Positions 5,515 to 7,140 of a stretch of 7,140 nucleotides of DNA are shown here, one piece after another. Position 1 is the first letter of the stretch. The number at the start of each line of letters is the position of its first letter. Under the pieces are notes generated by a model. It was not told the DNA's origin. It made no database searches and saw nothing but the letters and a program-made list of their open reading frames with translations. The stretch is from contig SXXZ01000127.1 in the NCBI GenBank assembly GCA_005789375.1, positions 1 to 7,140 on the forward strand. Direction: 5' to 3'. This DNA comes from Verrucomicrobiales bacterium (GTDB taxonomy: Bacteria; Verrucomicrobiota; Verrucomicrobiae; Limisphaerales; UBA9464). Position numbers and translations under genes: made by a program.

Positions 5515-6425
5515 AGTAGCATTCCTTGATCCGACCCCTCCCAGGGCAGCCCCAGTTCGGAGAGCAGGCTGCGGAACCCCCACTGGCGGTACATTCCACC
5601 CAGGCGCTCGCGGCGCGTGGCATCCGGCGGCTCGATGCGCAGGGTCTCCAAAGCTGGGCCTCCGGAAAGACTCGTCTGGAGAGCAATGAGGCGTTGGTTT
5701 CGCTGCAACTGTTCGACCGAAGCCTGAAGGTTGGACCGTTGCGACTCCGACTTCACCTCGCCCAATCGCGACATCAGCGCTTCGATGGTGCCGTATTTCT
5801 GAAGAAGTTGGGTGGCGGTTTTTGGCCCCACTCCCGAAACCCCAGGAATGTTGTCTACCGCATCTCCGATCAAGCTCAGCCAATCGACCACCTGATCGGG
5901 CTGAACCCCCGTCTTGGCCTCGACCTCGGCCGCCGTCCAAACTCTTTCAGTCTTGTCGTTGGGATTGTAGAGACCCACCCGGTCGCTCACCAACTGCATA
6001 AAATCCTTATCAGAGCTGGCCACGACCGTCCGCCATCCTGAGGCCTCGGCCCTTTTGGCGTAGGTCCCGATCCAATCGTCTGCCTCCGTCTGCGCTTGGC
6101 TCCAGGCCGCGATGCCCGCCGCCTCAAGCCAACCCTCGATCTGAGGAAATTGCCGTTCGAGATCTTCGGGCGTCGGTGACCGCTGCTGTTTGTACTCGGG
6201 CAACTCAGCCATGCGCTCAGCGGCCAGGCCGCGATCCCACAACACCAACCGATGGGTCGGGCGGAGAATGGTCTCCATCTTCTGGAGCATTTTTATGAAC
6301 CCGTAGATGGCATTGGTGGGCGCGCCCTCTGGTGAATTCAACGAACGGATCGCATAGAAAGCTCGGTAGGCATACGCGTGGCCGTCCACCAGCAGCAGGG
6401 TGGGCAATGGATCCGTCGACGACAT
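5511..6425 (-). CDS. Stand-alone 5'-3' exonuclease (FEN / DNA polymerase I N-domain family)
   Basis: A 304-residue nuclease matching only the 5'-nuclease domain of DNA polymerase I. Such enzymes cleave RNA primers and 5' flaps during lagging-strand maturation and repair. The acidic metal-binding residues are in place: D14 in 'LLVDGHAYAYRAFY', D64, 'TEADDWIGT' with E114/D116/D117, 'SSDKDFMQLV' with D139/D141, and 'LIGDAVDNIPGVSGVGPKTA' (D188/D191), which opens the helix-hairpin-helix DNA-binding part. Around D64 the usual 'FD.K...FR' reads 'LWDRGLAAERMAELPEYKQQR', a local divergence. No 3'-5' exonuclease or polymerase domain follows: the frame stops at 5511 and the next gene overlaps the stop, so this is a naturally short protein like Bacillus YpcP or E. 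coli ExoIX, not a truncated polymerase. ATG 6423-6425 is the first gene of the minus-strand group. No Shine-Dalgarno is seen. Confidence 0.93.
   Translation of the reverse strand: MSSTDPLPTLLLVDGHAYAYRAFYAIRSLNSPEGAPTNAIYGFIKMLQKMETILRPTHRLVLWDRGLAAERMAELPEYKQQRSPTPEDLERQFPQIEGWLEAAGIAAWSQAQTEADDWIGTYAKRAEASGWRTVVASSDKDFMQLVSDRVGLYNPNDKTERVWTAAEVEAKTGVQPDQVVDWLSLIGDAVDNIPGVSGVGPKTATQLLQKYGTIEALMSRLGEVKSESQRSNLQASVEQLQRNQRLIALQTSLSGGPALETLRIEPPDATRRERLGGMYRQWGFRSLLSELGLPWEGSDQGMLL
5523..5527 (-). promoter_or_regulatory. Shine-Dalgarno site for the small membrane protein gene
   Basis: AAGGA on the minus strand, eight bases before the GTG at 5514 and inside the last codons of the exonuclease gene. 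With the GTGA overlap it fixes the start of the 116-residue protein and suggests translational coupling. Confidence 0.7.
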
Positions 6426-6700
6426 GTTTTAACACGGTGCGGACAGCGCCTCGGCCAGACAAGAACACCTTTCAAGAGCAGGACACTCCAAGACAGCGCA
6501 CTGCAGCCTTTACCGGTCAGTTCATCGTCTGGAAAAAACGTGAAACAAGAGCAATCTCGATGACCCATCCGAGAAAAACCCTCTTTTCCTGAAAGTTTTC
6601 CTAATTTTTCCCGCGTTGACGCTTCCTTGCTCCCAGATAGTCTGAGCGTTCTACGTCCGCGCGATTACCGCGTTCTCATTCAAAGACACAATTAGCAATT
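6426..6700. other. Divergent intergenic region between the exonuclease operon and ppdK
   Basis: 275 bases without a credible gene. The part next to ppdK (about 6530-6615) is clearly richer in A and T than the rest of the window, with runs such as GGAAAAAACG, GAAAAACC and AATTTTTC, as expected for promoters in a GC-rich genome. Both divergent transcripts should start here. I see no riboswitch, tRNA or strong hairpin. Confidence 0.7.
6616..6643 (+). promoter_or_regulatory. Possible sigma-70-type promoter for ppdK
   Basis: TTGACG (6616-6621) matches the -35 consensus at five of six positions and is preceded by an A/T-rich stretch like an UP element. At 16 bases spacing the -10 candidate is TAGTCT (6638-6643), only three of six matches. 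If used, the ppdK leader would be about 50 bases. The -35 is convincing and the -10 weak. Confidence 0.35.
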
Positions 6701-7140
6701 ATGCCGAAAGCTCTGAAATACGTTTACACCTGGGGTAACAAAAAAGCCGATGGCGATGGCTCCATGAAGGCCCTCCTGGGCGGCAAAGGTGCCAACCTGG
6801 CCGAAATGACCCGCATCGGCCTTCCGGTGCCTCCGGGATTCACCGTCACCACCGAGGTGTGCACCTACTTCTACGCCCACAAGAAGACCTACCCGAAGGA
6901 ACTCCAGTCTCAGATGGAGGCCGGCGTGGTCAACATGGAGAAGATCATGGGCACCAAGTTCGGCGCCACTTCTGGGATGCCGCTGCTGCTGGCAGTCCGC
7001 TCCGGCGCCCGGGATTCCATGCCCGGCATGATGGACACCATCTTGAACCTGGGCCTCAACGACCAGTCTGTGGTCGCCCTCGAAGCCGCCACCAAAAATG
7101 GCCGGTTCGCTTGGGATTGCTACCGCCGCTTCATCCAGAT
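6701..7140 (+). CDS. ppdK: Pyruvate, phosphate dikinase, N-terminal part (3' end outside window)
   Basis: An open frame from ATG 6701 to the window edge, 146 complete codons of a protein that is normally about 880-910 residues. The enzyme reversibly interconverts pyruvate, ATP and phosphate with phosphoenolpyruvate, AMP and pyrophosphate in the cytoplasm. The N-terminal ATP-grasp (nucleotide-binding) domain is recognised by '[12 protein letters not shown]' at 25-36, '[15 protein letters not shown]' at 40-54, and '[15 protein letters not shown]' at 99-113, where R100 corresponds to the nucleotide-binding Arg of the family. 'NLGLND' follows. The motifs '[14 protein letters not shown]' separate it from PEP synthase. 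The start codon is preceded by AT-rich sequence with no Shine-Dalgarno. It is transcribed away from the exonuclease operon. The central phospho-histidine and C-terminal PEP domains lie beyond the window. Confidence 0.96.
   Translation, partial: MPKALKYVYTWGNKKADGDGSMKALLGGKGANLAEMTRIGLPVPPGFTVTTEVCTYFYAHKKTYPKELQSQMEAGVVNMEKIMGTKFGATSGMPLLLAVRSGARDSMPGMMDTILNLGLNDQSVVALEAATKNGRFAWDCYRRFIQ

Noticed and set aside
5515..5940. Upstream extension of the small membrane protein frame to give 258 residues
   Set aside because: This part overlaps the exonuclease gene in another frame on the same strand and is Arg/Gly/Ser-rich. The GTG with Shine-Dalgarno at the overlap explains the real protein.
5511..6425. 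Exonuclease gene as a frameshifted or truncated DNA polymerase I
   Set aside because: No polymerase motifs appear downstream in any frame, the stop is shared with a well-formed next gene, and the length fits stand-alone family members.

Overview
The window looks like ordinary chromosome from a GC-rich Gram-negative bacterium, most likely a member of the Verrucomicrobiota. The reasons are inferential. The protein cut by the left edge ends in a C-terminal segment of the kind seen on secreted verrucomicrobial proteins (a 'GTWTQLPGVT...' stretch followed by 'LFLRARQL'). There is a formylglycine-generating-enzyme-like lipoprotein, the sort of protein common in sulfatase-rich members of this and related phyla. 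The one gene-free repeat region carries palindromic hairpins of an intergenic type. No 16S rRNA or other decisive marker is present. No phage, transposase, CRISPR array, toxin-antitoxin or defence genes are visible.

Layout: (1) 1-293, end of a secreted protein, plus strand. (2) 353-2349, a compact plus-strand group of three genes: a response regulator-PAS-SpoIIE/RsbU phosphatase, a small DUF2007-like protein, and SlyX. The last two overlap by GTGA. (3) 2350-2629, a gene-free block between convergent slyX and tyrS, made of palindromic and direct repeats that run up to the tyrS stop. (4) 2630-6425, a minus-strand group transcribed in the order stand-alone 5'-3' exonuclease, small two-helix membrane protein (overlapping the exonuclease by GTGA), exported formylglycine-generating enzyme, and tyrosyl-tRNA synthetase. 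(5) 6426-6700, a divergent promoter region. (6) 6701 to the right edge, the 5' part of ppdK (pyruvate, phosphate dikinase), plus strand.

The genes do not form one obvious pathway. The left operon is signalling (phosphorelay input to a PP2C-type output). The minus-strand operon mixes housekeeping functions (flap/primer nuclease, tRNA charging) with envelope functions (membrane protein, FGE). The two most interesting points are the FGE, which keeps both catalytic cysteines yet has a lipoprotein-type signal sequence, and the repeat block with alternative hairpins. I do not see a clearly new multi-gene system here.
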